DNA of 64,000 nt from Melitaea cinxia (lineage: Eukaryota > Arthropoda > Insecta > Lepidoptera > Nymphalidae): positions 13,803,501 to 13,867,500 of the forward strand of contig NC_059413.1 of assembly GCF_905220565.1 (NCBI RefSeq), in the 5' to 3' direction. A model generated the notes under the pieces. That model searched no databases and was not told the origin of the DNA. It worked only from the letters and a program-made list of their open reading frames with translations. This document shows positions 34,412 to 46,054 of the stretch, in pieces; the first letter of the stretch is position 1, and the number at the start of each line of letters is the position of its first letter. Made by a program: the position numbers and the translations under genes.

Positions 34412-34790
34412 TTTTAACTTTTAATTTATTAAATTAAATTCACGCGTACACACGTCGCGTATAGCGTATTGTCACAGTGATTTTGCCGCCATTAAAATCT
34501 AACCAATGAGAGCGCAGCTGCGCGCATGCGCGCGATGTTGTAATGAGATTTTACGATATCGATGTGGATATTATACCATCATGTGAAATTGCTTAAATTG
34601 AGTGTTTTGTTGTCTGCGCTATAACAGTAGTAATTATAAGTCAAGTATTGGAAACATAAGTAGAATGTTACAACATTAGTGTAGATAAACAATATTATAA
34701 AAGTACAAAAACTAAAATATAACATATAAAGTTTTTTATTAACTTGGTAAGATTACATATCTTGTTATCTTATATATAAATAGAAATTAA

Positions 34791-34986
34791 CCAACTGCTG
34801 GCTTTGAAATACACAGGCCGAAGACGGGCAGCAGCATCTTTGGTGCGACAAAGCCAGTACTGCGGTCACCAACCCGCCTGCCCAGCGTGGTGACTATGGG
34901 CAAAACACATGAGTTCACGTTATTTTTGGCGTAAACTTGTGGAGGCTTATGTCCAGCAGTGGACTGTATAGGCTGTAATGATGATG
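34791..34986 (+). mobile_element. 5'-truncated ATG-tailed SINE-like element with duplication
   Basis: It starts at caactgctggctttgaaata and ends in atgatg. A 13-bp duplication, aaatagaaattaa, lies at 34778..34790 and 34987..34999. Confidence 0.9.
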
Positions 34987-34999
34987 AAATAGAAATTAA

Positions 35000-35705
35000 T
35001 GTTGTTAACCGCATAACTCGAGAATTTCTCGACCAATTCGGCTAATTTATTTTTTGTATACCCCTTAAGGCTTACGGAAGGTGTTACTACTAAAAAAATA
35101 ATAATTAAACATTAACAAAAAAAAAAAAAAAAATTACTATTCACTTTTGACACACGACGAACTAAGTCTGTCCGGGCAGCTACACTCGTGTTAGGAGATC
35201 CCGCTCTTCTATTACATACGTATTTGTTAACTAATGATACTAAATAGGCAATGATATTTGGTATTCACAATACGTATTCGTTGATAGTAAATTCCGTCAG
35301 GTAAACGGTTTGCATAATGTACTAGTATTCTTTTAAAACTATCATTAAACCTAAATGGCATGAGATGAACGAACGCGCGAACGTAGGGCTCATCAAACCT
35401 ACGATCTGGTCGCATTCATAAGATTTTATCTTACGTATTAAGTTCAGTGGTTTATGTGGAAGCTACTTTTTTTACATTAGTATAGTGGCGAATAAGCGTA
35501 CAGTTTACTTGAAACAAGCGGTTCCGTAGCCTATGGACAGCTGAAATATCACGTTGTCGAACCTACCCTCCTCAGAAGTTCTGGCTACCCTACTCAACTG
35601 AGGAACAACTTGAAAGCAGCGATATTTGGCTACGAATTTCTGCCAAGTAGGACTACACCAGATTAAGGGTAAGATTTTTCTATCTATGAACTACCTCAAA
35701 TTAAT
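35000..35705. other. no gene recognised
   Basis: Contains an A-run at 35115..35134 and a patch (35560..35640) resembling sequence at 49190..49260. Confidence 0.4.
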
Positions 35706-35708
35706 TAA

Positions 35709-35994
35709 CTAACTGAGGTAGGGCACTCAAAATATGGAGCAGCCCGACTGGGGTAGTACCTCGATCTTAGAAAAGATCACAGCTAAATGCTGTTTTGTGT
35801 TTTTTTCAGCTGTTTTCAAGCAGTGTTATGTTCCTGTTGGCGAGTAAGGTGACCAGAGCTTGGAGGAAATTGGGGATATGGTCGGCAAATTGTTTGCGAT
35901 GCGTCTGGTGTTGCAGGTTTACAAGGTACGGTAATCGCTTACCATCAGGTGAGCTATACGCTTGTTTGCCGACATTATCTTATGAAAAAAAAAA
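35709..35994 (+). mobile_element. GGTCGGCAACGCG-family copy
   Basis: It runs from aactgaggtagggcactc to gtttgccgacattatctt and an A run; several deletions relative to other copies. Confidence 0.8.
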
Positions 35995-35996
35995 AT

Positions 35997-37196
35997 TGGG
36001 ATAAAAAGTCACCTACTGTATGTGATTCTGCAACTCCAGCTATCGACAGGTTTCATTACAATCAATTCAATAGATTTTTTCATTAAAGTGTAACAAAGAC
36101 CCATCCATCCTAACAAAATATCGTATTTGTAATATTAGTAGGATTATCACGATAAGTTCGTTAGGAATACCGGTTTCCTAAATTGAATAAAAGCTTCATT
36201 TCTTGAAAATAGCGTTGCAATTTTTTAGTACAATGAATAAAATTGTAGCATCAAAAACGGTAATGGGATAAATTAAGAAGCAAAAGCCAGACAGACAGAC
36301 TATAGAACGTTCCAAAATGTCTAACAAGTAATTCAAGCTTCCTTTCAACAGCCGACGTATTTAAAACAAAATATAAAAAAAAACTTAAAAACATTTGCAA
36401 TACTGAGTCTACTCTCAGCTCGACGTCCTTTAGATGGAAGTTATTTTAAGTTTGGTAATAAGTAAAAATTAATTACCGTAATGGCATAGTTTATTTTTGT
36501 AACAAGATTAGCTCTAATGAAATTTGTTGGGTATAAAACTAAACGCAATTATTATTAACTGAACAGCTTCATATGAAACGTTTAAATGTACGTAGATTAA
36601 GGGAAACCTTTGTGTATGGGAAACTTAAGAAATCACCAAAAAATTAACGATTTTTACAAAACATTTAAATGTTAAACAATTAATATCTAATACTATTTGT
36701 ATTACTGTACAGTTAGTTAACATGTATTTACTTTGGATCTGGAAAGAATGGACTTATTTAGGGTTTTATTAGACTTCGCGATAAATTGGTACATATTTCT
36801 CAGACGGTGACATCTATTCTAGTCTGATTGTAATTTATAATGGACAGACTTCGCACACACTTAATCTGTTGGCGGTTTGAATATGTACTAAAATCATTAA
36901 ATTTAATTTATTTATTTAAATATTGTGAACTATCAAAATTTCAAGTAGTAACTGTGATTAAGTTAATTTTATTTTCGCATGAAATATCTTTATTAAAGAA
37001 TGCTAGTGTGGGATTATGAAACGACTCAGAGGAGCGGAACAATAAAATGTATAACAATGTACTCTAACAGCTTGTAAACATTCCACAAGATGGTAACGTG
37101 CTTATACAGCCACGATGTTCCACTATGTTGATGATAATTTATTTATTTCAATCAGTGGTGGTTGTGTAGGGTTACTAACTTTAACTAACTTTCCTT
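35997..37196. other. no feature seen
   Basis: AT-rich intronic DNA. Confidence 0.45.
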
Positions 37197-37485
37197 TTAA
37201 CTGAGTAGGGTATAGGACGAAATATCCAGCTCAAAATCTAGAGCAGTCTGTCTGGGGAAGTACCTCGACCTTACAGAAGATCACAGCTAAATAATACCGC
37301 CTACAAGAAGTATTGTGCGTGTGTTGAGTAAGGAGACCAGAGCATCTGAGGGGAATTAGGGATAAATTCGGCAACGTGAATGGAATGCTTCTGGTATTGC
37401 AGGCGTCTATAATCTAAACGGTAATCGCTTACCATCAGGTGAGCCGTACGCTTGTTTGCCGAACTAGTGATAAAAAAAAAAAAAA
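37197..37485 (+). mobile_element. GGTCGGCAACGCG-family copy
   Basis: From aactgagtagggtatagg to gtttgccgaactagtgat with an A14 tail. Confidence 0.8.
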
Positions 37486-37489
37486 ATCA

Positions 37490-38635
37490 TATGGTGTCAA
37501 TTTACGTGTACTGGGCCAGAATAAGCCAATATAATAAATATCGAAGCTATGCAGGTGAAACCACGATAAATAACTAGTGCAAAGAACAAGACACTTGCAG
37601 GGCAAGGACCTCTAATGAAAAAAGGAACTAACGTTTAGAATAATGAACGTGTCGGCAGCCCGACCGGGAGTGTTATTAATTTCATGCGCTATGTCTAAAT
37701 GTAGGAACACTTGCTCTGCAGCGAGCTGTAAAAATACATACGTTTACTGTCCCGTGTTGAACGCAAACAGAAGCCGTTCTAGAACATGAAATTTATAATA
37801 ACATAAACATTACTTGTGATTGCTTTAGGAAGATCGAAGTGACATTTAACCATTTAATACCCGTATTAGGCTATATTTAAAATATGTAATGTTTTAATAC
37901 TTCAATATGTTTATATTACTTATGATGTATTTATGTTTATTGTATGTATCAGGTATTTAACGTATTTATAAATATGGATGTGTAATCGGTCGGCTACGTG
38001 TACGTTAATTTCCTTTATTTACCTGTTTTGCACCAATTTGGTAAAGCGAACTAATCCTCAAAACGACTAACTAAAACATTAGATATTATTGCTGGACAAA
38101 TACTTATAAGCTCTTTTCTCATTCTTAGTAAAAAAATTGGTAATCATGGCTTTGCAACATAAATATTCTCCAGAAGAACGAGGATTACGTTTTTATACAT
38201 AAAAATTTTATTTCCCACAATCAATACATAGTTACATTTAAATAAAAACAAAAACCTGTTAAAGTTAACGATGAAAGGAATCTGATTCAAATATCCATGT
38301 AGTGGAGTCTGTAACAATGTAATTTTCGAGGGTAGTCAAAAATACGTCAGTCATCGGTTCATGGATGTTGTTGTTTTGCGGAGTGGGCTCAATCGACTAG
38401 CGGACAATGAATTGGTTACATTGTTTTATATATGTGGCTGTTGGGTTACAAATTTCAAGTTTTAGAAGAACTGATACCTACAGAGGCTTGTTAAAATATC
38501 AACTCATCTACCTGGCATCCTGTTACAACAAGTGGGTACTGTAGAGGCATATACTATAAAAAAAATTATACTATAGGAGTACAACACATTCACGTCCTGT
38601 TAAAAGAATCTTATTTTATCAAAGAATATATCTGA
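37490..38635. other. no feature seen
   Basis: AT-rich intronic DNA. Confidence 0.45.
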
Positions 38636-38637
38636 CT

Positions 38638-38890
38638 AGCCCGTTGGCGCAGTTTGTAGTGACCCTACTTTCTGCTCCGAGGGTTGTGGGTTCGATTCCC
38701 ACCCCGAGTCTGGGTGTAATATAAATATTTGTTTATATATTTATATATGTATTATTTATAAGTATGTTTATCGAAAAAAAAATGTAGCTATATACCAGTC
38801 GGCTGTAACCTACAACACAAGCATTAAGTTGCTTACTTTAGGAACAGACGACCGTGTGTGTATTGTGTAAATATTTATTTATTATTTATA
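38638..38890 (+). mobile_element. second tRNA-derived SINE family (CCCGTTGGCGCAG head)
   Basis: Box A-like ttggcgcagtttgtag and box B gggttcgattcccac are followed by a body with ccagtcggctgtaaccta and gcattaagttgcttac. It differs from the SINE at 4736 in its whole body. The 3' end is AT-rich (atttatttattatttata). Confidence 0.82.
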
Positions 38891-38902
38891 TATTTTTTAC
38901 TA

Positions 38903-39184
38903 GCCGACCCATGTCCATTTCGTTGGGTGTTAATTATTTTTGTGATGCAAATATATAGTAAAGTTTTCATCTCGCTTGTATTTCTCCGACTTGATTTACA
39001 TATACTATTATTTATCACTGAAATTTTTGTTCATTAACAATAAAATATATAGCCTATATCACTCTTGACTAGTGTAGCTTTCTGTTAGTGAAAGTATTTT
39101 CATGATCGGATCAGTATTTGCGAAGTTTAACCCCTAAAAACAAACAAAGTTAAAAACTTTGCCTCTTTATAATATTAGTATATA
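38903..39184 (+). repeat. related repeat beginning ACTAGCCGACCCATG
   Basis: actagccgacccatgtccat start, ttcatgatcggatcagtatt middle, ataatattagtatata end. Confidence 0.55.
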
Positions 39185-39206
39185 CATATTAGGAGATAAT
39201 ATATAT

Positions 39207-39535
39207 GTGCTGTGTGGCTACGGCACTAAAGAATTTAGCCACCCCCTCTCTTCCCGTGGGTGTCGTAAGAGGCGACTAAGGGATAACAAGGTTCCACAAC
39301 CACCTTGAAACTTAAGAAGCCGACCGATGGCGGGATAACCATCCAACTGCTGGCTTTGAAATACACAGGCCGAAGACGGGCAGCAGCGTCTTCGGTGCGA
39401 CAAAGCCAGTACTGCGGTCACCAACCCGCCTGCCCAGCGTGGTGACTATGGGCAAAACACATGAGTTCACGTTATTTTTGGCGTAAACTTGTGGAGGCCT
39501 ATGTCCAGCAGTGGACTGTATAGGCTGTAATGATG
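39207..39535 (+). mobile_element. full-length ATG-tailed SINE-like element
   Basis: It has the whole head (gtgctgtgtggctacggcac) and the ggctgtaatgatgat tail. Flanking gataatatatat / gatatata may be the target duplication. It ends about 380 bp before the hAT element. Confidence 0.85.
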
Positions 39536-39933
39536 ATATATACCAGTATATTTTATTGATTGGTGACGAAAGCTTGTCTCGCACATAAGTTATTGATTAA
39601 CTTTACCTCAAATAGTAAACTAAAACTTTTAGAATAGATTGGAATATTTGATGAAATATTTGATAGATAAAACGGAGTGTGATTATGAACAAAAAATACA
39701 TCATATTCTTTTGGATATTATTATACGTTAGATAGCAGCCGATGTTTGATTGATTTAGCTAGTAACATTCCGCTACTGAGCATAGGCCACTTTCTCCATG
39801 CATGAGAAGGGTCTAACAAGCCCTTTTTGAATTTTTGTATTACAGACTATATAATATATCTCATGGCACGGAACCCTAAAATTAGCCACACGTACTTCCC
39901 ACGCAAGATCTCTGATATTAGTGTTGCCCAAAT

Positions 39934-40090
39934 TCAGTCTTGGTCTTGCAGTCTTGGTCTTGTTCTTGCGTTTTTGCAAGACCAAGACCAAGAACAAGAC
40001 CGCGTATTTTTAGCAAGACCAAGACCAAGACTGACCGTGCAAGACTTGAGCAAGAACAAGACATAGCCTGCAAGACTCTTGCGTCTTGCA
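39934..40090 (+). repeat. left subterminal repeats of the hAT element
   Basis: Many copies of CAAGAC/AAGACC and the complement GTCTTG occur in both orientations directly inside the left TIR. Short subterminal motif arrays of this sort are transposase-binding sites in other hAT elements; binding here is inferred. Confidence 0.75.
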
Positions 40091-40978
40091 GCTAGGACTT
40101 AGCGCTATTTCACTGAGTAGTTAGGTGTAACAGTTCGGTGTATAGGTAGGTACGCTTAGGAATTCTATGAGACGCAAAAAACTGTATCAAAGAATATGAA
40201 AAACTGGACCTATGCGCATTACGACTAATACCATAAACATAGCGAATAAAAAAAATCTATTAAAATCAAACTGAGTGCATGCATAGTTATGTTTTAACCA
40301 TCGGCACTTTGATAATGCGGCATCAAAGGTTTTGTACTTACTTCTCAAAGAAATTTGCGGCTTTTCGGAAGTACATGGTTATGATACACGCGCCGGCGGC
40401 TTCTTTTGAAATCTAAAACAATCGTTGCCGCCACGCCGAAATCATAACATTTGACACTATTTGATTGCCGCCATAGGGCGTAGGTATACTCATGCATAAT
40501 AATTTCGAATTTTAAGAGTACCTACAGGTGTTCCAAAGAATAAATAAGTTTCAGAGTGCTTAGAATGAAAATGAATACATTATACTGATCACGCAAGTAG
40601 TATTATGATTAGGATAAAATGGTAAGGATAGGTAGTAGATGTCATATTAATTCATTCTAGTAAGTATATATTATAATATTGATTACTTATATGGTTTTAA
40701 ACTAATTACTTAGGTACTATTATTGTACATTTAGTCATTATATTTCTTAAGTTTTTACAAGAAAAAATAGCATAAAGTGTTCAAATATCACCCGTTTAAT
40801 AAATATTGTAGTCACTTTTAAATATACTTGAAACGTGTAAAAAAATTCTACAAAACTAATAAAATAATATAAAAAGCGTAGGTACTTACCTACTAATAAA
40901 ATAAGAAGCCTGCGATAAGAGTTTTGTATTACTTACCAGCCCGAATATCTCTGAGAGAGATGATGAGAGTAAGTATTT

Positions 40979-41116
40979 ACTAGCTGTGCCCGCGACTTCG
41001 TCCACGAGGAATAGTAACTTTGGAGGTATAGTGACGTTCAGGACTTATTTATTTATTTTAAAACTTCTGTCATCAAACATACAAACGAACTCTTCAGCTT
41101 TATAATATTAGTATAG
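40979..41116 (+). repeat. short dispersed repeat nested in the hAT 5' region
   Basis: It begins actagctgtgcccgcgactt and ends with the cttcagctttataatattag motif. The same sequence type appears in minus orientation at 10590..10890 and 50035..50335. It lies between the left end and the promoter, so it inserted into, or was captured by, the hAT. Confidence 0.6.
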
Positions 41117-41325
41117 ATGTACGCCAAAACATTCACTTATATGTAAAGAATAGTGATTGGCACTAATTCTTTACATATATTTTATTCACGCGTCGCGTCT
41201 GTACAAGTAGGTAATATTTAGTGTGTGTTTGTACGCCGCACGCGGCATTGTTTGATTTGCGGCGGCATCCTTTTCATAGAGCCGGCACGTGGCGAGGCGG
41301 CGCGGTAGAAAGCAAGGAAACGTAC

Positions 41326-41333
41326 TATAAATA
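41326..41333 (+). promoter_or_regulatory. TATA-box candidate of the hAT transposase gene
   Basis: TATAAATA lies in the element's own 5' region, 117 bp upstream of the transposase ATG. A CAGTC initiator-like site is about 28 bp further on. The upstream 41220..41310 is unusually GC-rich for this window. This is a motif call only. Confidence 0.4.
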
Positions 41334-41449
41334 AAGGAATTATTTTAATTCCAGTCATTTCCAATTGAGCTGTGCTTCAAGTCTAACTTAATAATTGTTT
41401 TTACTAATTCTCGTTGTTTTCTAAAAACGTATCACGTGTACAATTTAAT

Positions 41450-43828
41450 ATGAGTGACGAAGATTCAAATTATTCTAGTCCGAGTAACGAGAGTTTGAGT
41501 CACAGATCTAAAAGACCCAAAAGCAAATTTGAGGAGTTTTTCGAAATAATTCATGCATCCCAAACTGCCTTCTGTAAATTGTGCCAACATAAAAAGATTG
41601 AAATAAAAATGAAAAACAGAAACACTTCAGGCTTAAGGAAACATCTAATATCTTTCCACAAAAAGGAATCAGAAATATTTCTTCCTGTTAAACCAAAATT
41701 AAGTGGAGATATCACAAGCTTTTTAGTAACCGCTGGAAGAAGTGGACAGGTAAGAATATTTTTTTAACAGTTAAAAGAATTTTAACTCTGCGTAGCTATT
41801 CATGCGATACTTTCAAAAACGCCATTAACTTACGTAAGTATTTTTGAGTTAGTGGTGTTTTCATCTAGGGGTGCGACATATTAAGTATGTAATTATCGTC
41901 TTAAATATTTTTTATAAACACCCATATTTTCATTTAATCGGCCAGTAACAACTAAGTACTTTATTTTGGTAAATTACAGTACAGTGCAACCTTAATATAA
42001 CAAATATCAATTTAACGATTTTCTCGATTTAACAACAACAAACCTCCTCCTCTTATACGCTCAAACCTAGTATGTTTTAAATAATAACACAAGATTTATT
42101 GTTTTGTTTCAGTCGGAAAACAGCAGTGACAACATCACGACAGCTACAGTTGATTGGGTGGTGAAAAAATATCTTCCCTTCTCATTTTTCGATGACGAAG
42201 CTACACAAGTATATTTTCGATGTATTTGCCCTAATATGGTGTTTCCTAAAAGGTCTACACTTAGAAGGAAAGTCAAAGAGCGATTTGAAGAGCTCCAATT
42301 GAATCTCAAGGAACGACTTCAACAATTATCATCTAAAATGTCTTTTACCATTGATGGGTGGACGTCAATTGCTGGTAGGAGTTACTACGGGGTTACTATT
42401 CATTATATAGACAACGAATGGAAGTATCAATCTGTAGTTCTTGATTTTATACCATCACGCGGTCGACATACTGGGGAAGATATTGCAACGATTTTCCATG
42501 AATGTTTATTGGAATATGGCATAATTGATAAAATACAAGGTATCACGGTCGACAACGCAACTGCAAATACCAAATTTATGTATGAACTGGGCAAACAGCT
42601 GCCGCCACACTTTGATTCAGACAATCAACATTTCCGGTGCTTTGCTCACATTTTAAACCTTGGTGTACAAGATTTATTAAAGACCTTAGCATTACACTGT
42701 GAGTCTGACACTAACGCGCAAGATCAGCAGTACGAAGACTATGCAGACGAAACTGAGGATGAGGAAGATGAAGAATCTGCACCAAATATTGCTGACTCGC
42801 GTACATCTGTAACAAAGTTACGCAGTATTTCCAGTAAAATAAAAAGAAGTAAGATAGTGAAGAAGAAGTTTCAGTCTGCTTGTGAAGCAGCTGGCGTGCC
42901 ATCAAATCTAAATGCCATTCTTGACTGTCCAACGAGATGGAATTCCACACATGATATGATTGGATTTGGTTTAAAAGTGAGAGCGGGCATTGACATATTG
43001 TGCAGTTCTGTCACCGAATTAAATGATTTTCAAATCACAGCTAATGAATGGCAGGTACTCGAAAAATTACATAAATTTCTAATAAACTTTAAACTTTTAA
43101 GTACAAAACTTGGTGGAGACAAATATGTTACATTACCGCTAGTCATTGTATCATTCAATCTCTTGCTAGATAAAATTGAATCCATGGTAAAACAGTTAGA
43201 TGAGAAACCTAATCGATCTGAAGTGGATGAAAGGCTCATTCTAGCTTTCCAAGCAGCTCGAGACAAAATGCTTAAACATTACAAGAAGAGCAACTGGATT
43301 TATTGTACTTCTTTAATTTTAGACCCAAGGCATAAGGCTCAGACTTTTGACCTGACAATGTGGGGGAAGCAACTTAAAACAGAAAGTCTGCGCAAGTTCA
43401 ATGAACTTTATGAAGAATATAAAAGTCTACGCTCACTGAACAAATCTCTGGAATTACCAGAAAAAGAAAATAAAGTATGTGATGAAGATGAAGACGTAAT
43501 AGACTTTGATAAACTCTATGAATGTCCCTCGACGTCATCTGGATCTTGTCTTCAAGGCTTAGTGATAGACGAGTTGGAGGAGTACCTGAGAAAACCAAGA
43601 ACTGCCAGCTCGGAAGACATTTTAGATTGGTGGAGGACGCATGAGACAGAGTATCCGATTTTATCGAAAATGGCCCGTGATTTTCTCTCAATACCTGCAA
43701 CTTCAGTACCTGCTGAGAGGTTATTTTCTAAAGCATCATTAGTAATTAGAAAACATAGAAATAGGTTAAGTGATGAGTCAGCCAGATGGTTACTTTGTAT
43801 TAATTCTTGGTCAAAAAAATTGATATAA
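41450..43828 (+). CDS. hAT transposase (BED-type, ZBED-like), two exons
   Basis: The coding sequence is join(41450..41749, 42113..43828), 671 aa. Exon 1 ends CAG|GTAAGA and exon 2 follows a TTTGTTTCAG acceptor, both in phase 0. Residues about 20-65 form a BED zinc finger (CKLC with a downstream H-x4-H), the DNA-binding domain. The RNase-H-like core shows TIDGWTS and ITVDNATAN, which hold the first two catalytic aspartates. It continues with CFAHILNLGVQDLL, PTRWNSTHDM and LILDPRHK blocks. An acidic insertion (about residues 205-225) lies between them. The C-terminus is the hAT dimerisation domain (DILDWWRTHE...LSIPATSVPAERLFS). The product would cut and paste elements bearing the flanking TIRs. 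An AATAAA signal lies at 43886..43891. A domesticated ZBED gene is unlikely, given the TIRs and duplication. Confidence 0.93.
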
Positions 43829-44253
43829 AGTATCATAACCTAATGATAAAGCTGTTGATTTGTGTTGTATTTTATTTTTTATTCAAATAAATGATAAATC
43901 GTAAAACTCTTTTATTAAATTTCTTATAAGTTGAGGGTTCAATCTCTTTCTAGACAGATAAGTATTGTTCTTTAAAATACAGTCAAGTTATTGTAATTAA
44001 TTTGTTTTTTTACATGTTTTAGCAAATGTAAGCTTATAAATCATAAATGTTTATTAAGAAACAGTTACTTCCATGGAAAACGACATATAGGTCAGTTGAT
44101 TTTTCGAATTTCTTATCAAATCTTCAGTTATTTATTAATCTGCTTGATCTTTACTATGGCTATGTTAATTCAAGCTCACAATGTTCCAATTCTAATACGT
44201 TTTTCTAAGATTTAAAGTAAACTTTAATAAATAGTAATAGACTAATAGGTAAT

Positions 44254-44397
44254 TGCAAGACTTGCAAGACTCTTGCTGCAAGACCAAGACCAAGACCAAG
44301 ACCAAGACTGGGAGCGCAAGACCAAGACCAAGACCAAGACCAGGTGTATTGGCGCAAGACCAAGACCAAGACTGGCTAAGTCTCGTCTTGTTCTTGC
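44254..44397 (+). repeat. right subterminal repeats of the hAT element
   Basis: This is the right-hand counterpart, with head-to-tail runs of AAGACC (several uninterrupted units at 44278..44308 and 44320..44342) ending just inside the right TIR. The array is more regular than the left one, pointing to recent expansion by slippage. Confidence 0.75.
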
Positions 44398-44866
44398 ATT
44401 TGGGCAACACTATCTGATATGTATTTCAAATGCACGGTTACGAGTAGCAAAATAGAGAAAATGCTCCAGTTTTATATCTAGCGAGCCATCGTCCTCATTC
44501 ATTCTGTGCATTAAGCGAATGACCTAGGATTACTAACAAAGAACGGGAAAAGAATGAACTGCTTGTATTGTGTGTAGCCTTTCTTTTAGGATGGAATCCA
44601 GTGCATAATACGAGATAAAAATTGGGATTGCCTAAAGATATAATAATACTGGTAGAAATATACAAAAAGTTGTTCCAGTTTTCAGACATCTAAATTTTCA
44701 ATTTTTTTTAAACTTGGATATTTGGGAATAAAGTATTAGCGTCAAAACCGGTAAATAGTTAATTCCAGATCACTGATGCAGAAATTACAGTAAATAACCC
44801 ATTATATAACTGATATACTCGTAGATATAGAGATGCTTGTGCGAACGCATAAAAAGGGTTAAGTGT

Positions 44867-45213
44867 CATCATCATCATTATCATCATTACAGCCTATACA
44901 GTCCACTGCTGGACATAGGCCTCCACAAGTTTACGCCAAAAATAACGTAAACTCACGTGTTTTGCCCATAGTCACCACGCTGGGCAGGCGGGTTGGTGAC
45001 CGCAGTACTGGCTTTGTCGCACCGAAGACGCTGCTGCCCGTCTTCGGCCTGTGTATTTCAAAGCCAGCAGTTAGATGGTTATCCCGCCATCGGTCGGCTT
45101 CTTAAGTTCCAAGGTGGTAGCGGAACTGTGTTATCCCTTAGTCGCCTCTTACGACACCCACGGGAAGAGAGGGGGTGGCTATATTCTTGAGTACCGTAGC
45201 CACACAGCAAGCA
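44867..45213 (-). mobile_element. full-length ATG-tailed SINE-like element with duplication
   Basis: It has a long GAT tail (44867..44887) and a complete head. The flanks ggttaagtgt (44857..44866) and ggttaaatgt (45214..45223) differ at one base. Confidence 0.88.
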
Positions 45214-45214
45214 G

Positions 45215-46054
45215 GTTAAATGTGTATATAATAAATAATACATATTTACTTCTAGCTTCAAATTTGTGTATTTACATAAATTTGTTTCTGTATCAAGATA
45301 TTGCACAATAGGATTTACTTTAAAGATCAGAATATTAAATTTTGTTGACCGCCAGAACGATAATAACAGTGTTGGCGTAGTGGTCACAATTTTTGTGCCT
45401 TAACTTACTGGATTAGTATCCGTTTATATGGTGTTTACATCTGCAATAATAATAAAAAAATCTTGATTTGGATAAACATATTATATTCGTGTTTCCAACT
45501 ATCGATTTTCGTCCTAAGAGACACTATTTATTTCCTGTCATCAAATTGGACAAAATATTGCAAACATACTCACGGAAACACATTTGTATTGATAAATTCC
45601 CACTTAAAGCTATAAAAGTTGCAACAATCCTCGCCCTAGCTACGTTTTTCAGTGGAAGATAAGACTGAGATTGATAGCTGTTGACGCTCAGAGACAATGG
45701 CTGAAGCACAATGCCAGCGTAAGCAGAAAATATGTACCGAGTAAAGGTAAGCTATGGGCTGGACGGGCTCAAATGACGTGTTCAGTGAACACGGCCGGGC
45801 TTTATTATGTTGAGACAGCGTTTACGCGATTTAATGTTTTGTACCGAATAATCTATTCTTTTATGCTATGATGATATGAAGTACACGAGTTTGCTGCATA
45901 TTGGAACGTATTTTTATGATCCTTTAAACCTTGGCAGTCATATAGGCTAAGTTTGTTACTTTTGTAATGGTTATATCGTATTTGTCCTTTTTCATAATAT
46001 AAATAATAGAGACTTTTTAATTCCATTTTGGTAGTTACTCCTTAAGAATCGATG
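45215..46054. other. no gene recognised
   Basis: A weak box A-like gttggcgtagtggtcac at 45372 may be a decayed SINE. Confidence 0.4.

Larger units (their letters stand above)
32969..34689 (-). mobile_element. putative compact tyrosine-recombinase transposon
   Basis: The recombinase gene is bounded by a 16-bp imperfect inverted repeat (15 of 16 match): tttatcttcactaatg at 33099..33114 and its near complement at 34674..34689. A long hairpin (32969..33098) abuts the left repeat. No clear target-site duplication was found. Cryptons lack terminal inverted repeats by definition, so either this is coincidence or a variant architecture. The 5' side contains an ACCAAT box and a GC-rich palindrome around 34515..34535. 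Confidence 0.5.
39919..44412 (+). mobile_element. complete hAT DNA transposon
   Basis: The 4,494-bp element has perfect 15-bp terminal inverted repeats, TAGTGTTGCCCAAAT at 39919..39933 and its complement at 44398..44412. It is flanked by a perfect 8-bp duplication, tctgatat, at 39911..39918 and 44413..44420. An 8-bp duplication and a T/CAGnGTTGCC terminus are hallmarks of hAT elements. It contains an intact spliced transposase gene and dense subterminal arrays of AAGACC-type hexamers at both ends. All parts expected of an autonomous element are present, so it may be active or recently active. Confidence 0.95.

Noticed and set aside
33099..34689. Classical TIR transposon with the recombinase as transposase
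   Set aside because: The enzyme is a tyrosine recombinase rather than a DDE transposase, and no target duplication was found, so the inverted 16-mers are reported only as a candidate boundary.
39312..39584. Recurring ORFs with SLQPIQSTAGHRPPQVYAKN at 7 kb, 12 kb, 34.8 kb, 39.3 kb and 44.9 kb
   Set aside because: Frame through the ATG-tailed SINE-like element; no start context or domain.
42109..43836. Minus-strand ORFs opposite the hAT transposase
   Set aside because: Antisense shadows of the transposase coding exon.
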